Shown in pieces: positions 1 through 7,744 of a DNA stretch of 64,000 bases; the stretch's first letter is position 1, and each line of letters starts with the position of its first letter. The translations under genes and the position numbers were made by a program. This DNA is from Streptomyces sp. PCS3-D2 (GTDB taxonomy: Bacteria; Actinomycetota; Actinomycetes; Streptomycetales; Streptomycetaceae). The notes under the pieces are model-generated. The model ran no database searches, was not told where the DNA came from, and worked only from the letters and a program-made list of their open reading frames with translations. The DNA is taken from NCBI RefSeq assembly GCF_000612545.2, contig NZ_CP097800.1, forward strand, positions 6,750,001 to 6,814,000, written 5' to 3'.

Positions 1-1
1 C

Positions 2-301
2 GAGCTCATCCGCCCCGACGTCCTGATCCTCGACGACTTCGCCATGCGCCAACTGACTGCGGCCCAGGCCGACGACCTCTACGAACTCGTCTCCGAGCGG
101 CAGGGACGCTCCCTGATCATCACCAGCAACCGGGCACCCAGCGACTGGTATCCCCTCTTCCCCAACCCCGTCGTCGCCGAGTCCCTGCTCGACCGCCTGA
201 TCAACACCAGCCACCAAGTCATCATGAACGGCCCCAGCTACCGCCCGAACAAGCGCCCAAGGAACCCCGCCGACAAGCCCGATAAGCCCTCAGCCAACTG
301 A
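2..301 (+). CDS. istB: IstB-like ATP-binding helper of an IS21-type element, 5'-truncated by the window edge
   Basis: The frame is open from base 2 and ends in TGA at 301, so only the last ~99 residues are present. The visible part has a Walker B-like VLILDDFAM, the sensor-type ITSNR motif and the DRLINTSHQVIMNG stretch usual in the IstB/DnaC-like AAA+ helpers that assist the IS21 transposase IstA. Lys/Pro-rich residues close the protein. The terminal repeats of the element follow within 12 bp. The P-loop lies outside the window, so activity cannot be judged. The family call is strong from these motifs. Confidence 0.88.
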   Translation, partial: ELIRPDVLILDDFAMRQLTAAQADDLYELVSERQGRSLIITSNRAPSDWYPLFPNPVVAESLLDRLINTSHQVIMNGPSYRPNKRPRNPADKPDKPSAN

Positions 302-312
302 TCAAGGCACCA

Positions 313-362
313 CCCCAGGGGTTGGGGAATTACGTGACCACAACCCCTGGGGAATTACGTGA
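313..362. repeat. Terminal repeat structure of the IS21-type element
   Basis: A perfect 12-bp inverted repeat (313-324 and 341-352) is interleaved with a 15-bp direct repeat containing GGAATTACGTGA (323-337 and 348-362). Multiple repeated sites at the ends are a known trait of IS21-family elements, where they bind the transposase. The exact outer end is not defined here; host sequence resumes at about 360-370. Confidence 0.6.
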
Positions 363-520
363 TCGTCCACAACAAGAAACAGGCCCGCAACACCCATGCC
401 GTCACCGAGATCACCGAAATGCCCGACCGCGGTCACTCCCTCACCATCGATCACGGCTGGCGAGAGGTCGCCGACACCGCACTCACCTTCCTCCGGCGAT
501 TCGCCGACCCCTCTCAGTAG
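359..520 (+). pseudogene. C-terminal stump of an alpha/beta hydrolase, cut by the IS21-type end
   Basis: Reading from 359 to the TAG at 520 gives 53 residues that include EITEMPDRGHSLTIDHGW and then REVADTALTFLRRF. This is the typical end of alpha/beta hydrolases, with the catalytic His in the GHSLTID segment. The nucleophile and acid regions are missing, and the frame begins inside the repeated IS end. The element therefore appears to have inserted in, or been joined by deletion to, the hydrolase gene. The family call rests on pattern memory and not on a search. Confidence 0.55.
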
Positions 521-677
521 CACCACACACCAAGCGCTGGGGCCAACCCACCGGGCCATACCGATCCAGCGCGACGGCGGACAGACCCTCCGCAGGCCGC
601 CCAGCAGACCCATCAGGTCCTCTGAGAAGCCGTTGTCGGACCGATCATGCTGAGCATGGGTTCGACTCGCGGTGGCT

Positions 678-1027
678 CTACGAGGTCGGCATGGGTCGCA
701 GGAATCGGGCCCAGATCTGGGCCTTGCGGTAGGGACCGTCGCCGTTGCTGTCATGCTGCGGCTGGTCGAAGCTGACCCAGTAGGCCAACTCTCCGCGCCT
801 CGCGCTCGGGTGTCGGACGGGCTCCGGGGCGGCCATGTCGTCGATCGTGCCGAGGAACTCCCTCTGCCACGGGGCCCACCTCTCCAGCGGATCGCGGATC
901 ACTATGACCCGGCAGCCGGGCGCCAGCGCGGCAGCTGGCCACACTCGGCCCAGGGGGCGGCCGAGGACGTGCTCAACGGCTTCCCGGTCCCGCGCTTGCC
1001 CTGTGCTGGAGGAGGAGTCGGCAGGCA
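678..1027 (-). CDS. Small conserved actinobacterial protein, possibly with an SH3-like fold
   Basis: The product is about 115 residues. The conserved half contains RVIVIRDPLERWAPWQREF, then EPVRHPSARRGELAYWVSF and DGDGPYRKAQIWARFLRP. This pattern recurs in small Streptomyces proteins that are sometimes labelled ferrous iron transport protein A-like. The start at 1027 was chosen because GGGGAAG lies about 8 bp upstream of that ATG; a longer frame exists but its N-terminus looks like non-coding sequence. Its function is unknown. It stands alone between the hydrolase stump and the disrupted IS5 gene. Confidence 0.55.
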
Positions 1028-1294
1028 TGCGTTCAGCTTCCCCGGCTGCGTTCAAAGAAGCCACCCGATATCGGTCATCGGCCGCATGCTGTGACTCGGT
1101 CGGATGGTCTTCCAGCGGCCCGGGCATGAAGGCGGGGCCTCCTGCACAGCTCGTGGGTGCGAAGGCATCCGAACTGCAGGGAGACCCCATTGCCGCAGTT
1201 GTACGCGCCTACGTCCCACGAGTCCAACTCGCCGTCCCGGGCGTGTGATTGCCTCGCGCACCTGTACGGGAACGCGGCCGACGGTCCGGAACGG

Positions 1295-1422
1295 GTGCGG
1301 ACCTATCCCTCCGACATGACCGACGCCGAGTGGGCCGAGATCCGCGCTTCACTGCCCGTGCCGGGATGGCTGGAAGGCAGGGGCGGGCAGCCGGAGGGCT
1401 ACTGCCACCGGCAGATGATCGA
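1295..1422 (+). pseudogene. 5' part of an IS5-type transposase, interrupted by IS4-type insertion
   Basis: From the GTG at 1295 the frame reads YPSDMTDAEWAEIRASLPVP and continues to GYCHRQMID, the N-terminal domain typical of IS5-family (IS427-like) transposases of Streptomyces. The reading frame breaks exactly at the left end of the IS4-type element. Removing bases 1423-3171 (the element plus one target copy) joins codons ATG ATC GAC GCC GTG and restores the usual MIDAVRCLVDNGIKW sequence. An alternative start is the ATG at 1316. Confidence 0.8.
1415..1422. repeat. Left copy of the 8-bp target-site duplication
   Basis: ATGATCGA directly precedes the left inverted repeat and is identical to bases 3164-3171. 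It codes for Met-Ile-Asp of the interrupted IS5 transposase. Confidence 0.92.
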
Positions 1423-1441
1423 CCAATGCCACGAAGTTAAG
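1423..1441 (+). repeat. Left terminal inverted repeat of the IS4-type element
   Basis: CCAATGCCACGAAGTTAAG matches the reverse complement of 3145-3163 at 18 of 19 positions. The transposase stop codon (1437-1439) lies inside it. Confidence 0.9.
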
Positions 1442-3050
1442 GATTCCGTGGTGGCGTCAAGGCGTCGGGGAGGGTGAGCCTGTAGGTGTTCGGCGCGGTG
1501 CGGATGAGCCGGCCGTTGCGGGCCCAGTAGCAGAGTTGCGCGGTGAGGCTGCTGAGGGGGCGCCCAGAGGCGGGGAGTCCAAGATGTCGCGCGATGTCCC
1601 GGGTGTGCATGGCCTGGTTGGAGTTCGCGGCCATGAGCTGGCAGAGCTGGCCCCAGCGGCCGGAGAGGGTCCGGCTCGGGTCCTGCGCGCTGGGCAGGGC
1701 TGGTGGGTGCACGGTGATCTCGATGGCGGTGATCGGGGTGCTGTCGCGTGGACGCCCGTCGCGGTTCCAGATGTTGTAGCGGGAGGTTCCGCACTTGACG
1801 ATGCGGGCGGACAGTCGCAGTCGGCGCCCGGGAAGCAACGCGTGCAGGACGCGGGCGCCGATGTGTCCGACCAGGTCGGAGTGGTTGCTCGGCCCACAGG
1901 CCGCGGCCGTCCCGACCAGGCTGACGACAGTGTCACGGGCGGCCTCCAGGGCGACGGTGAAGCTGGCCCGGTCGGGATCGCAGCCGGGCACCGTCTCCAC
2001 CGCGGTCACCATGACCGAGCGCAGGGCCTGGTAGAGAGTGAGCAGTCCCCACATCTCCTGGTTGAGGCCCACTGGGTCCTTCGACCGTAGAACTCGGCCC
2101 TTGAGCAGGGTATGACGCAACGCCAGGTAGGTGATCTCGATCTCCCAGCGCTCGTGGTAGAGACGCACCAGGTGGTCAGCTGGATCGGTGCGGTGGTCGT
2201 GGAGCGTGGTCAGCAGGCGGTAGGTGCCGCCGAAGTCGCCTCCGTCGGCAGTGCGGGCCCGGATCTCGGCCTCGATCACCCGCAGCGACAGGCCCCCGAT
2301 CCGGGTCAGGTAGGAGCCGTCGGGCAGCAGCGCCAGCACGGGCGGTCGTCGGGTGCTGGTGGCGCGAATCAGGAACTGCGCTCCCTGAGCTGCGATGTCT
2401 GTGAGCAGTTCGTTGCTGTCGAAGGCGCGATCGGCGAGGAGGAGCATGTCCGAGGTCAGGTGGCCGACCAGGTCGTGGGCGTAGTCGGTCTCGCCCTTGG
2501 AGGCGGGGCCGAAGACCGCGGCTATCAGGCCGCGGGTGCCGGTTTCGCACAGGGTCAAGAGCATCAGCCGGGGGAAGCCCGCCGGCCCGTGGCGCCGTTC
2601 GGTGCGGCCGAGCCAGGACCGGTTGCGCTCGTGGTCGGGAACGTTCAGGCTCCCGCAGCCGTCGAAGGCGACCGTGCGCCAGCGTCGGTAGCGCACTCCG
2701 GGCGTGGACGGCTGGCCCAGCGGTCCGGCCAGCACGTCGAACAGTCGCTTGAGCGGGGCCACCCCGACTCGCCGACGCAGATCGCGAAGCGCCTTCTCTG
2801 AGGGCTGCGGCACCCGGACGGCCAGTCTGGCCGCGAGTTTGCCCCACACCAGACCGGTGCCCAGATGCTCAAACAGCGCGAGTGCGAGCACGAAGTACAC
2901 CCCAACGCGCGAGGGGAGGCTGCGCAGTCGTCGCTCGCGCGCCCCGGTCTCGTCCAGCACTGCATCCACCAACTCGGGTGGGATGACCTGGCTTAACTCA
3001 CCGATGTGACCGGGCGCGAACACGTCGCCGCCCGTGACAGACTGGGCCAC
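1437..3050 (-). CDS. IS4-family transposase, intact
   Basis: The product is 537 residues, starting at a GTG. The N-terminal part (about 1-110) resembles the IS4 N-terminal domain. The DDE core has an Asp in the VAFDGCGSLNVPD region and a second in LLLADRAFDS. The IS4 signature Y-(2)-R-(3)-E-(6)-K is visible as YHERWEIEITYLALRHTLLK, with the E followed by a basic residue. Cut-and-paste transposition with 8-bp or longer duplications is usual for IS4 members and fits the flanks here. Length is normal or slightly long for the family. No frameshift was seen, so it may be active. Confidence 0.93.
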   Translation of the reverse strand: MAQSVTGGDVFAPGHIGELSQVIPPELVDAVLDETGARERRLRSLPSRVGVYFVLALALFEHLGTGLVWGKLAARLAVRVPQPSEKALRDLRRRVGVAPLKRLFDVLAGPLGQPSTPGVRYRRWRTVAFDGCGSLNVPDHERNRSWLGRTERRHGPAGFPRLMLLTLCETGTRGLIAAVFGPASKGETDYAHDLVGHLTSDMLLLADRAFDSNELLTDIAAQGAQFLIRATSTRRPPVLALLPDGSYLTRIGGLSLRVIEAEIRARTADGGDFGGTYRLLTTLHDHRTDPADHLVRLYHERWEIEITYLALRHTLLKGRVLRSKDPVGLNQEMWGLLTLYQALRSVMVTAVETVPGCDPDRASFTVALEAARDTVVSLVGTAAACGPSNHSDLVGHIGARVLHALLPGRRLRLSARIVKCGTSRYNIWNRDGRPRDSTPITAIEITVHPPALPSAQDPSRTLSGRWGQLCQLMAANSNQAMHTRDIARHLGLPASGRPLSSLTAQLCYWARNGRLIRTAPNTYRLTLPDALTPPRNP

Positions 3051-3144
3051 TGAGCCTCTGCTTCCTCAGGAAGATCTTGGTCGATCCCCTGGATAGCAGA
3101 GGCCCATCCCACATCTCGCCCACCCTTGACATCACCGTTGAACG

Positions 3145-3163
3145 CTTAACGTCGTGGCATTGG
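3145..3163 (-). repeat. Right terminal inverted repeat of the IS4-type element
   Basis: CTTAACGTCGTGGCATTGG is the inverted copy of 1423-1441 with one mismatch. Confidence 0.9.
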
Positions 3164-3171
3164 ATGATCGA
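3164..3171. repeat. Right copy of the 8-bp target-site duplication
   Basis: ATGATCGA follows the right inverted repeat directly and repeats 1415-1422. Confidence 0.92.
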
Positions 3172-4069
3172 CGCCGTGCGCTGCCTCGTCGACAACGGGA
3201 TCAAGTGGCGGGCCATGCCGGCCGACTTCCCCGGCTGGGACCGGGTCTACGCGTTCTGGCGCAGGTGGCGGGACAAGGGACTGCGGGTCGGTATCGGTGC
3301 GGCGTTGGCCCTGCCGGACCGGGTTCGCGAGGCAGCGGGCCGGGATCGGGAGCCGACCGCGGGCGTCATCGACGCGCAGTCGGTGAAGGGTGCCAGCTCG
3401 GTGCCGGCCGCGGCGCGGGGCTTCGACGGCGGCAAGAAGGTGAACGGCCGCAAGCGGCACATCGTCGTGGACACGCTCGGTCTGCTGCTGGCGGTGATAG
3501 TCGCAGCGGCGTCGGTGACCGACCGCGAGGCCGGACAGACGCTGCTGGCTCGGCTGAGCGGGCGGCACTGGCGGGTGGCCCGGGTGTGGGCGGACGGCGG
3601 CTACACCGGAAAGCTCGTCGACGTCGCCCGAAGTGTCCTGCGGATCGCGTTGACGGTGGTCAAACGCAGCGACGGCACTGCGGGCTTCGTCGTACTCCCG
3701 AAAAGGTGGCTTCTCGACCCCACACGCCTGGTCGAAAGCGAGTGGCAGCACCTGCGCACCGAGGCGAGAGAGCTGGAGTGCCCGTGGAGGCCCGCGTATC
3801 GAGCCCTGGTCGAGGCGGCCCACGCCGAACCGGCGCTGCGGAGGCTCTACCCGTTCACCAGCCACTGGGCGCTGCGCTTCTCGACCACGACGCGCCCGCG
3901 CCTCTGCGTTGTGGGACCGCTGCTGGTCACCCATGATGTCGACCGGTACACGGTCGACATGACCGTGGCGAGCGGGGACGGCACCGAGTACACCACGGCG
4001 CCCGAGCTAGTGGCGGCAGCTGTGCGCACACTGCCTTCCGTCCTCACCCCGGTCACGCTCGGGCGTTGA
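3164..4069 (+). pseudogene. 3' part of the IS5-type transposase fused in frame to the C-terminus of a DUF6193-like protein
   Basis: Bases 3164-3709 continue the IS5-type transposase: MIDAVRCLVDNGIKWRAMP, the DDE-region VIDAQSVKG, GRKRHIVVDTLGLL and WADGGYTG. The sequence follows the family up to FVVLPKRW at 3709. The expected WVVERTFAWL-type end, with the catalytic Glu, is absent. The frame instead continues for 119 residues that do not belong to a transposase, including RALVEAAHAEPALRRLYPF and GPLLVTHDVDRYTVDMTV. These recall the end of Streptomyces proteins annotated DUF6193. A start at 3077 inside the IS4-type element would give a 330-residue hybrid. The DUF6193 assignment is from memory and less sure than the fusion itself. 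Confidence 0.7.
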
Positions 4070-4366
4070 ACCGCCCGGGGGTGGAGCCGCGTCCGCTTCG
4101 TGGTCCACATAGGGCCCGAGGCACCAAGGGCGCGAACAGCCGCCGCGAACTCCTCCAACCGACCCCGCACCCCAGCCCTTGAACAGCCAGCGAACTACCA
4201 CCCACCCACCACGACAAGACCACCTGACAAAGCACTATGAGGTCCTTGTGCCAGGACCGTGGTTGTGCTCGGCCCGCACGATGGCTTGACCGGACATGGT
4301 GTCCGGGCGGAAGGGTGCGCGGTAACCCGTTCGCGTGACGTGGTTCCGGCCGCGTCCGTTCCATGG

Positions 4367-4450
4367 ATGACCAGGACGACGCCGGCCAGGCCGCTGGCAG
4401 TGGAGTCCGTGTTCCCGGAACTGGCGGCATACCGAGGGCGGACACCCACG
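4367..4450 (+). pseudogene. Possible N-terminal scrap of a hypothetical protein
   Basis: From the ATG at 4367 the sequence reads MTRTTPARPLAVESVFPELA and then AYRGRTPT. This looks like the start of a real actinobacterial protein because it carries the spaced VEEVFPELA-type pattern common there. The following residues lose coding character. No ribosome binding site is visible. The remaining sequence from 4070 to 4775 shows no convincing gene on either strand. Confidence 0.25.
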
Positions 4451-4775
4451 GCCCTTACCTGGAGCGCCGATACCCACCTGACGGTGTCGTTCTGGTGGAC
4501 CCACCCGGTCCGGTATCCGCCCGCCCCGACGGCCGCCAGCGCAGACCTGTATGGCGAGAAGCGGGTTCTCACGAGCGGTCCCGGCCGCTGCGTCACCCCG
4601 AGCGGGCCTGGCGCCCCGGCGACGCGGTGGCGCTCGGATCGTGCCAGGAGCCCCGCCGCCCGCGGACGCCGCTTCAGCCGGGCTGAGCGCCCGCTCACCA
4701 CGACGATCGCGGGACCCGGCGCGAGGATGCCCGGGCTGTCATGACGCGGCCGACACGGCAGGTAGGACGCCATCC

Positions 4776-4806
4776 TTGACCTCAAGTCCGCTTGAGGTCC
4801 TACGGT
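4776..4806 (+). promoter_or_regulatory. MerR/SoxR-type promoter with a SoxR-box-like palindrome
   Basis: TTGACC (4776-4781) and TACGGT (4801-4806) are separated by 19 bp, the over-long spacer of promoters activated by MerR-family proteins. A perfect inverted repeat, GACCTCAAG at 4778-4786 and CTTGAGGTC at 4791-4799, fills the spacer. Its core CCTCAAG-N4-CTTGAGG is the layout of the SoxR box known from the soxS promoter. It sits 37 bp upstream of the MarR-type start codon. No MerR-family gene is present nearby, so the regulator would act from elsewhere. Confidence 0.6.
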
Positions 4807-4842
4807 GCTTTCATCAGCGAATACTTCCAGGGGGCGACACAC

Positions 4843-5310
4843 ATGACGACTCAGCACACGTCCGACGCCGAGCTTGCCGCTCAGCCGGCCGCGTACTGGA
4901 CCGGATTGGCCTACGAGGCCACTCTTTCGTTCACGCGATCCGAGCAGGCCGAACGAGGCTTCACTCAGCCCCAGTTCTGGCTGCTGCGGAACCTGTCGAA
5001 GAACGACATCTCACCTGACGGCCGCGGCATGACCCTCCCCGAACTCCAGCAGGCCATGAGCTCCTACATCAGGCCCGAGGACGACCTGGGGGCAGAGGCG
5101 GACGTCCTGCTTCAGCGCGGTTGGCTCACCCTCGACACCAGGGGGCGACTGTGGATCACCGAGACGGGCGAGACAGCTCGCATCGGGCTCCAGCGACACA
5201 GCCCGGCCATCCGGGCCCGCATCCACCAGGGCATCGACGACGCCGACTACGTCACCACACTGAAGGTGCTCCAGCAGATGATCCGCAACACGGGTGGCAC
5301 CCTGCCCTAG
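4843..5310 (+). CDS. MarR-family transcriptional regulator
   Basis: The 155-residue product has the MarR layout: an N-terminal dimerisation helix, QPQFWLLRNLSKNDI as the first HTH helices, MTLPELQQAMSSYI as the HTH, and a wing around RGWLTLDTRGRLWITETGE. The closing helices are again for dimerisation. The ATG at 4843 follows CCAGGGGG by about 8 bp. A longer frame from 4792 would start inside the promoter palindrome and is unlikely. The MerR/SoxR-type promoter just upstream suggests redox or drug control. No transporter is adjacent, so its target is not evident. Confidence 0.82.
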   Translation: MTTQHTSDAELAAQPAAYWTGLAYEATLSFTRSEQAERGFTQPQFWLLRNLSKNDISPDGRGMTLPELQQAMSSYIRPEDDLGAEADVLLQRGWLTLDTRGRLWITETGETARIGLQRHSPAIRARIHQGIDDADYVTTLKVLQQMIRNTGGTLP

Positions 5311-5369
5311 CCGATCCAGGAAGCCTATGTCGTAAAGTGCGAGAGTAGCGCACGCGTTCGAGGGGTTGG

Positions 5370-6548
5370 GTGCAGGTCATAGATCACGCTCGGTGGGACC
5401 GGGGCTTCCCGGTGAAGTACCTCCTGGTCCAGGAGGACGAGGAGGGCGTGGAGCGGCTCTGGGGACGGTGTGCGGGTGTCGAAGGGCTGTTCGTCGACCC
5501 GGTCCCGCCGCCGCGGGAGACCCTCACCCTGCGCGGATGCAGCCCCGAAGGCCCCCTGAGCGAAATCCTGGCCGAACCCGGTGTGTCGTTCCGAGGGCTG
5601 GGCGACATGTGTGTCGAGGTCTGGGACGAGGAGGAGCCGGTCCAGTGGTGGACTCTCGTCGACGCGGTCGTGGTGGCGCATCAGCCGCATCCCGGTGATC
5701 CGGCGCGGTACGACGTCGTGATCGGTGCCGGCGTCAGAAACGAGGAGAGCTTCTTCGACGTGCCGGCCACCCCGCGCTTCGAGCTCCTCGCGGGAACGAC
5801 GGTCGCCGCCGCGCGTGCGGGGCGGTGCTCCTCGGTGGACGGCCTTTTCGCGCCACGGGCGGACCCTGACCCCGTCCCGCTGGAGCTGATCGGCTGCGAG
5901 GCCACGGAACCCCTGCTCGTGGGGACTCAGCGGCCCCGCCGATGGGCAGGCGCCTGGGCCGATCTCCTGGTGCTGGACCGCCATGGTGCGGTGATGGCCT
6001 CGTGCTCCGTGGACCTGGCCGTCTCCGAAGCGCGCCCGTCCGTGCTCGGGTACGGGCTGGAGGACATCACGCTCACGGACGGGGGCACCGACCGCCCCTC
6101 GCCGGCGGCTCGCGGCATCTGGACGGAGTGGTACCAGGGCCCGCCCGCAGCGCCCAACGGATGGGCACCGTACGACGCGCAGGGCAGGACTGCCTGGCTG
6201 GAGCTGACCACCCGCGCCTGGCGGGGACGCGCGTCCGGACCGGACCGGACCGGAGGCGCGTACCACCTCGACGGCCGGTTCGTCACCGACGTCCCAGGGC
6301 TGCACTGCGCGATCGCCGAGGCACTGCTCGGACCCGGCCGCTACTTCGGCAGAGAGTGGAACGCCTTCAAGGACTGCTTGTCCGGCGGCTTCGGTGTAGC
6401 CCCTCCCTTCACCCTGACCTGGCACGAGTCGGACGTCGCACGCGACGCGCTGGCAGATGTCGTGGAGGACCCGGAAGGGCAGCTCTCGTACTTCGAGGAG
6501 ACCGTCCAGCTCCTCGAACGGTGCGGCGTCACCGTCGTGCTCCGATAG
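5370..6548 (+). CDS. Large protein with a C-terminal barstar-like domain
   Basis: The product is 392 residues starting at GTG with GAGGGG upstream. Residues ~1-290 hold repeated beta-rich segments such as LTLRGCSPEGPL and LELIGCEATEPL, which look like a duplicated unit. Residues ~297-392 match the barstar (ribonuclease inhibitor) fold: YHLDGRFVTDVPGLHCAIAE, then GREWNAFKDCLSGGF and the hydrophobic end FEETVQLLERCGVTVVLR. Barstar proteins bind and block barnase-type RNases. No RNase gene is adjacent. The protein is likely cytoplasmic, with no signal peptide or membrane segment. A long minus-strand frame over the same bases is a shadow. Confidence 0.8.
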   Translation: MQVIDHARWDRGFPVKYLLVQEDEEGVERLWGRCAGVEGLFVDPVPPPRETLTLRGCSPEGPLSEILAEPGVSFRGLGDMCVEVWDEEEPVQWWTLVDAVVVAHQPHPGDPARYDVVIGAGVRNEESFFDVPATPRFELLAGTTVAAARAGRCSSVDGLFAPRADPDPVPLELIGCEATEPLLVGTQRPRRWAGAWADLLVLDRHGAVMASCSVDLAVSEARPSVLGYGLEDITLTDGGTDRPSPAARGIWTEWYQGPPAAPNGWAPYDAQGRTAWLELTTRAWRGRASGPDRTGGAYHLDGRFVTDVPGLHCAIAEALLGPGRYFGREWNAFKDCLSGGFGVAPPFTLTWHESDVARDALADVVEDPEGQLSYFEETVQLLERCGVTVVLR

Positions 6549-6792
6549 CCCGCCGGCACCGGGGACGACTCGGGGACCGTGCCGCGGAGGCAGCAGCACT
6601 CGCTGCTTCGGGCACGAGAACGCCGGGAGGTCCGGGAACGGAAGCGACCATGGTCATCGGGGGCAAGGACAGGCCAGGGCTGACCGACACGATCGGGATC
6701 CGGTCCCGAGCACCGCCTGCGGATCCGGGCACCGCCGGAGCGCACCGGTGAACAGGTGAACCGCCCGATGCCGAGCGAAACCTCGCCGCCCG

Positions 6793-6822
6793 CTGCCGCT
6801 CTGGCCCGCGCCAGGGCGGCAG
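6793..6822. terminator. Hairpin between convergent genes
   Basis: Thirteen-base arms with one wobble mismatch (6793-6805 and 6810-6822) enclose a 4-nt loop. The site is 18 bp past the end of the minus-strand gene at 6840 and beyond the barstar gene, so it can end transcripts from both sides. The rest of 6549-6839 shows nothing else. Confidence 0.55.
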
Positions 6823-6839
6823 CGGCCGAGGCGCAGCCT

Positions 6840-7490
6840 CTAGCGAAGCCCCAGGAACTTCGCCGGAGCGAGCTCGAGAAGCCTCGATACGGCAAGGGCG
6901 ATCTGGGGATCCTCGGGCCCTTCGGGGTCGCCGGCCAGGCTGCGGAAGGTGAGTTCCAGCGCCCGGGCTCCGTCGCGGACGAGGAGCGTGGTGATCCGAC
7001 CCCGCTGCCCGACCGGGCCGGCGAGCATGGTGCGCATCAACGCCTCGTCACCCAAGCCGTCCTCCACCTTGAGCGGCTTCCGCGGGTCTCCGGCGGGATC
7101 CGTCACCTGGACGGGCAGTTCCTGGTCGCCGATGCTCATCGTCCACTCGTGGCACTGGGCGTACACCTGCCGCATGTCCGCGAACCAGGCCGCAGCGGCA
7201 CTCCGGGTGCGCTCCGAGACGCCCACGTCGACGACGAGCGAGGAGTCGGCGTTCACGAACGAGGTTCTGACCTCCCTCGCCGCCTTGTCGCCGAACGCCT
7301 TGTTCAGCAGGGCCGTGAGTTCCGGCGTCGCTCCCGTCATCGGCGGCGGGTCCTCGTCCGACGAGGGTGCCGCCAACTCGGCGAAGCCCTCCAGGCCGGC
7401 GCCGGACAGCTCCGCCGATCCGATCAGCAGAGACTCCAGCTCCCCGGCCCCCGAGGCCGGCGACGGATACGAACCACCCTGTGCGCTCAC
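6840..7490 (-). CDS. Hypothetical protein resembling the extracellular domain of PknH-like sensor lipoproteins, without a signal peptide
   Basis: The product is 216 residues, with a GTG start preceded by GAAGGG at 7-bp spacing. It opens with a low-complexity stretch and SLLIGSAELSGAGLEGFAEL, which is reminiscent of secreted or lipoprotein sensor domains of actinobacteria. The rest alternates strands and helices up to ISRLLELAPAKF-like residues at the end. No signal sequence or lipobox cysteine is visible at this start. It could therefore be a cytoplasmic homologue or a gene that has lost its export signal. The function is unknown and the family link is tentative. Confidence 0.55.
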   Translation of the reverse strand: MSAQGGSYPSPASGAGELESLLIGSAELSGAGLEGFAELAAPSSDEDPPPMTGATPELTALLNKAFGDKAAREVRTSFVNADSSLVVDVGVSERTRSAAAAWFADMRQVYAQCHEWTMSIGDQELPVQVTDPAGDPRKPLKVEDGLGDEALMRTMLAGPVGQRGRITTLLVRDGARALELTFRSLAGDPEGPEDPQIALAVSRLLELAPAKFLGLR

Positions 7491-7744
7491 GAAGTTGCCC
7501 TTCAGATCCCGAATGCTGCGTGACGGCCATCACCCTAGATGATCTTCTGCAGCAGGACCTCCGATTACCGCGGGAGCCGCCCTTCGCCGCCTGGCCCGGA
7601 AGGCGGTCCCGCCAGATCCCAGGAGGTGGCCAGCATGATCCCATCAGGTACCGCTCCGGGCACCGACCAGGACGCCACCACGCTCCTGCCCGCGACGCTC
7701 CCGCAGAACCGCCACCACATCGGCGTCCCTGGGATAGTCGACGG

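Larger units (their letters stand above)
1423..3163. mobile_element. Complete IS4-type insertion sequence, 1741 bp
   Basis: The element is bounded by near-perfect 19-bp terminal inverted repeats beginning CCAATGCCACGA and flanked by the 8-bp duplication ATGATCGA. It carries one transposase gene on the minus strand. All the expected parts are present and the target gene rejoins perfectly on removal, so this looks like a recent insertion. It is nested within an older IS5-type gene. Confidence 0.93.

Noticed and set aside
5325-6599. Minus-strand open frame of 424 codons across the barstar-domain gene
   Set aside because: It has no domain, poor codon use and an Arg/Gly/Pro-rich translation. The plus-strand frame has a ribosome binding site and a clear barstar domain.
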